From: Croceicoccus pelagius
GTDB taxonomy: Bacteria; Pseudomonadota; Alphaproteobacteria; Sphingomonadales; Sphingomonadaceae
Length of the DNA: 64,000 nucleotides
Reading direction: 5' to 3'
Assembly (NCBI RefSeq): GCF_001661915.1
Contig: NZ_LYWY01000033.1
Coordinates: forward strand, 48,501-112,500
A program made the position numbers and the translations under genes. Every line of letters starts with the position of its first letter. The stretch's first letter is position 1. This document shows, piece after piece, positions 61,767 to 64,000 of the stretch. The notes under the pieces are model-generated. The model was given only the letters and a program-made list of their open reading frames with translations, did not search any database and was not told the DNA's origin.

Positions 61767-62162
61767 ATGCTTGAAGGCGGATGCCACTGCGGGGCGGTGC
61801 GCTACGAAGTTACCGGCGACCCGAACCACGTCTCGGTCTGCCACTGCACCGACTGCCGTCGGTGTGGCGGCGCGACGAGCGTTGCCTGGGCGGGCTTTCC
61901 GATCGAGAACCTGTCGCTGAGCGGAGACACCGCGGTCTATTGCTCGACGCCGGGGGTTGAGCGGCGCTTCTGCCTGATCTGCGGGACGGGCCTGTTCTAC
62001 ACGAGTGTAGAGGCTCCGGAGCAAGTCGATATCCAGATCGCCACGCTCGACGAGCCTGACGAACTTGCGCCGACCAAGCACGTCCAACTGGCCGATGCGG
62101 TCGGCTGGGAAGCGAACCTTCACGAATTGCCCCGCTATCAGCGGTTTCCGGAAAACGACTAG
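61767..62162 (+). CDS. GFA-family (CENP-V/Gfa-like) zinc protein
   Basis: 131 residues. Zinc motifs GGCHCGAVRYEV, CHCTDCRRCGG and CLICGTGLF are the Gfa signature. Known members bind glutathione conjugates or act as S-hydroxymethylglutathione-synthesis proteins, though that has been doubted. Convergent with the ABC exporter gene, three bases apart. Confidence 0.92.
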   Translation: MLEGGCHCGAVRYEVTGDPNHVSVCHCTDCRRCGGATSVAWAGFPIENLSLSGDTAVYCSTPGVERRFCLICGTGLFYTSVEAPEQVDIQIATLDEPDELAPTKHVQLADAVGWEANLHELPRYQRFPEND

Positions 62163-62165
62163 GCG

Positions 62166-63986
62166 CTATTCCGCCGCGTTCGACAGATCGTCGCTCTCCG
62201 CCTGCTGGCGCGACCACATGTCGGCATAGAGCCCGCCCATACGCAAAAGGTCGTTGTGGCTGCCGCTTTCGGCCAGCTTGCCACCGTCGAGCACGAGGAT
62301 GCGGTCGGCATCGGCCACCGTCGACAGGCGGTGCGCGATGGTCAGCGTGGTGCGGTTGCGCGCCACGGCCCGCATCGTCTTCAGGATGTCCTGCTCGGTC
62401 CGGGAATCGAGCGCGCTTGTCGCCTCGTCGAACAGGATGATCTCAGGATTTTTGAGCAGGGTGCGCGCGATCGCCACGCGCTGCTTCTCTCCGCCCGACA
62501 GCTTCAGGCCACGTTCGCCCACTTCGGTTTCGTAGCCGTCGGGCAGTCGTTCGATGAAGTCGGCAATCGCCGCACCGCGCGCCGCTGCCTCGATCTCTCC
62601 GCGGGTCGCGCCTTCACGGCCATAGGCGATGTTGTAGCCGATGGTGTCGTTGAACAGCACCGAATCCTGCGGCACCACGCCGATATGTCGGCGCAGCGAT
62701 TCCTGCGTGACGGTGCGAATGTCCTTGCCCGAAATCAGGATGCGCCCGGCTTGCGGATCGTAGAAGCGGAACAGGAGCCGTGCGATCGTCGACTTGCCCG
62801 CGCCCGACGGGCCAACGATTGCGACGCGCTCTCCGGCTTCGACCGCGAAAGTCAGGCCATGCAGGATCTCGCGGTGCTTCTCGTAACCGAAGCGCACCTT
62901 GTCGAAGACCACGGTAGGCCGTCGCATGTCCAGTGCAGGCGCGTTCGGCGCATCGGACACTTCCAGCGGCGTATCCATCAACTTGAACATCTCGGCCATG
63001 TCGATCAGGCCCTGCCGGATCGTGCGATAGACCATGCCGAGCATGTCGAGCGGGCGGAAGAGCTGGGTGAGGTAGGTGTTCACCAGAACCAGATCGCCGG
63101 TCGTCAGGCGTCCCTGGCTCCATCCCCACACGGTATAGGCCATGGCCCCGCCCATCAGCAGGTTCATGATCACGGCCTGCGCGATGTTGAGCAGGCCGAG
63201 CGAATTCTCGCTCTTGGTTGCTGCGTTGGCATAGGCACGGGTGGCGCGCTCGTACCGCTCCTGCTCGCGATGCTCTGCACCGAAGTACTTGACCGTTTCG
63301 TAATTCAGCAGGCTGTCGACCGCGCGCGACAGCGCCTGTCCGTCAAGGTCGTTCATCTGCGCGCGCAACTGGGTGCGCCACTCGGTGATCCAGCGGGTGA
63401 CGAGGACATAGGCGACGACCGTCGCGGCCGTCGCGGCCACAAGTGTCCACCCGAAGTTGATATAGAAGACGACCGCCACCGCGATCAGCTCGATCACGGT
63501 CGGCGCAATGTTGAACAGCAGGAAGTAGAGCATGGTGTCGATGCTCTTGGTCCCGCGCTCGATCGTCTTGGTAACCTCCCCGGTTCGGCGCGACAGGTGG
63601 AATTTGAGCGACAGGCGGTGAAGCCGAGCGAACACGTCGGCGGCCAGGGTCTGCGTCGCGTCCTGCGCCACCCGCTCGAACGCGATGTTGCGCAAGTTGT
63701 TGAACAAGACGCCCGCAAACCTGCCCGCGGCATAGGCGATGACCAAAGCCATGGCCGCCATCGCCGCCGCGTTGCTCGGCGTCGTCATCGCATCGATGGC
63801 GTTCTTGTAGGCAAAGGGCAGCGCCAGCGTCGTCGCCTTGGCGATCAGCACCATGAACATGGCGATGACGATCCGGCGGCGCAGGGGCGTATTGCCCTTG
63901 GGCCAGAGGTAAGGAAGGAAACGCTTCATCACCCGCCAGTCGGCAGCGGTGTCGAGCGTTTTTGTCGTGGCATGATCGGGCGGCAT
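62166..63986 (-). CDS. Atm1-type ABC exporter (half transporter, permease-ATPase fusion)
   Basis: 606 residues. Six-helix membrane domain with the Atm1 landmarks NYETVKYFGAEHREQERYE and GMVYRTIRQGLIDMAEMF, then an ATPase with Walker A GPSGAGKST, signature LSGGEKQR and Walker B IILFDEATSALD. Atm1-type proteins export glutathione-linked sulfur or metal compounds and act in Fe-S homeostasis or heavy-metal tolerance. Complete, ending near the right edge. Confidence 0.94.
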   Translation of the reverse strand: MPPDHATTKTLDTAADWRVMKRFLPYLWPKGNTPLRRRIVIAMFMVLIAKATTLALPFAYKNAIDAMTTPSNAAAMAAMALVIAYAAGRFAGVLFNNLRNIAFERVAQDATQTLAADVFARLHRLSLKFHLSRRTGEVTKTIERGTKSIDTMLYFLLFNIAPTVIELIAVAVVFYINFGWTLVAATAATVVAYVLVTRWITEWRTQLRAQMNDLDGQALSRAVDSLLNYETVKYFGAEHREQERYERATRAYANAATKSENSLGLLNIAQAVIMNLLMGGAMAYTVWGWSQGRLTTGDLVLVNTYLTQLFRPLDMLGMVYRTIRQGLIDMAEMFKLMDTPLEVSDAPNAPALDMRRPTVVFDKVRFGYEKHREILHGLTFAVEAGERVAIVGPSGAGKSTIARLLFRFYDPQAGRILISGKDIRTVTQESLRRHIGVVPQDSVLFNDTIGYNIAYGREGATRGEIEAAARGAAIADFIERLPDGYETEVGERGLKLSGGEKQRVAIARTLLKNPEIILFDEATSALDSRTEQDILKTMRAVARNRTTLTIAHRLSTVADADRILVLDGGKLAESGSHNDLLRMGGLYADMWSRQQAESDDLSNAAE

Positions 63987-64000
63987 CGCCCCTTATCTAG

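Overview
The window is GC-rich chromosomal DNA with dense, mostly operonic genes, frequent 4-base ATGA/GTGA overlaps and several GTG/TTG starts. Gene content points to an alphaproteobacterium, most likely Sphingomonadales (an Erythrobacter/Novosphingobium-like lineage): a COQ9 homologue, an ubiquinol-cytochrome c chaperone paired with DUF177 and divergent from BamE, an Lrp-type PutR next to a PutA lacking the N-terminal DNA-binding domain, an alphaproteobacterial-style HslV with an N-terminal extension, and a large TonB receptor. The taxon is an inference from content; no 16S gene is present. I saw no insertion sequence, prophage or CRISPR array.

Region 1 (1-9200, minus strand) is a surface-polysaccharide locus: rfbF, rfbG and rfbH make a CDP-3,6-dideoxy-4-keto sugar, followed by an HpcH/HpaI-type aldolase, a HAD phosphatase, a thiamine-diphosphate enzyme and an NAD-dependent reductase/epimerase, then a Wza-like SLBB export protein cut by the window edge. 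The enzyme set resembles branched-chain sugar (yersiniose-type) synthesis with two extra carbon-chain enzymes, and is the best candidate here for an undescribed pathway. Region 2 (9600-21400) holds rplJ-rplL on the minus strand and rpoB-rpoC on the plus strand, separated by a small DUF2975/HTH cassette with repeated TATCGA palindromes. Region 3 (21400-31600) has a GGDEF-EAL protein, a small membrane protein, and a cecR-ybhGFSR-type drug-export operon ending in its own outer-membrane channel; upstream of cecR lie the remnants of an ECF sigma/anti-sigma pair.

Region 4 (31600-39420) holds a TonB-dependent receptor, a TetR regulator and a coupled DUF3604 - parvulin-like isomerase - HupE/UreJ cassette whose promoter overlaps a TetR-like operator, then a DUF411 metal-binding protein and tRNA-Ser(GCU). 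Region 5 (39420-47250) carries DUF1134, an aromatic/aspartate aminotransferase, ribE, ribD, a YgjP-type metallopeptidase, a UPF0260 protein, a SCO1 copper chaperone, an ankyrin protein and COQ9.

Region 6 (47250-64000) carries feoAB behind a Fur-like box, ssb, a fused Lgt-like/TlpA protein, putR/putA (divergent), DUF177 and the cytochrome bc1 chaperone, bamE, hslVU, a RodZ-like HTH protein, a SulP transporter, a lipoprotein, a GFA-family protein and an Atm1-type ABC exporter. Most of regions 5-6 is core metabolism and envelope maintenance; the accessory signals are in regions 1, 3 and 4.
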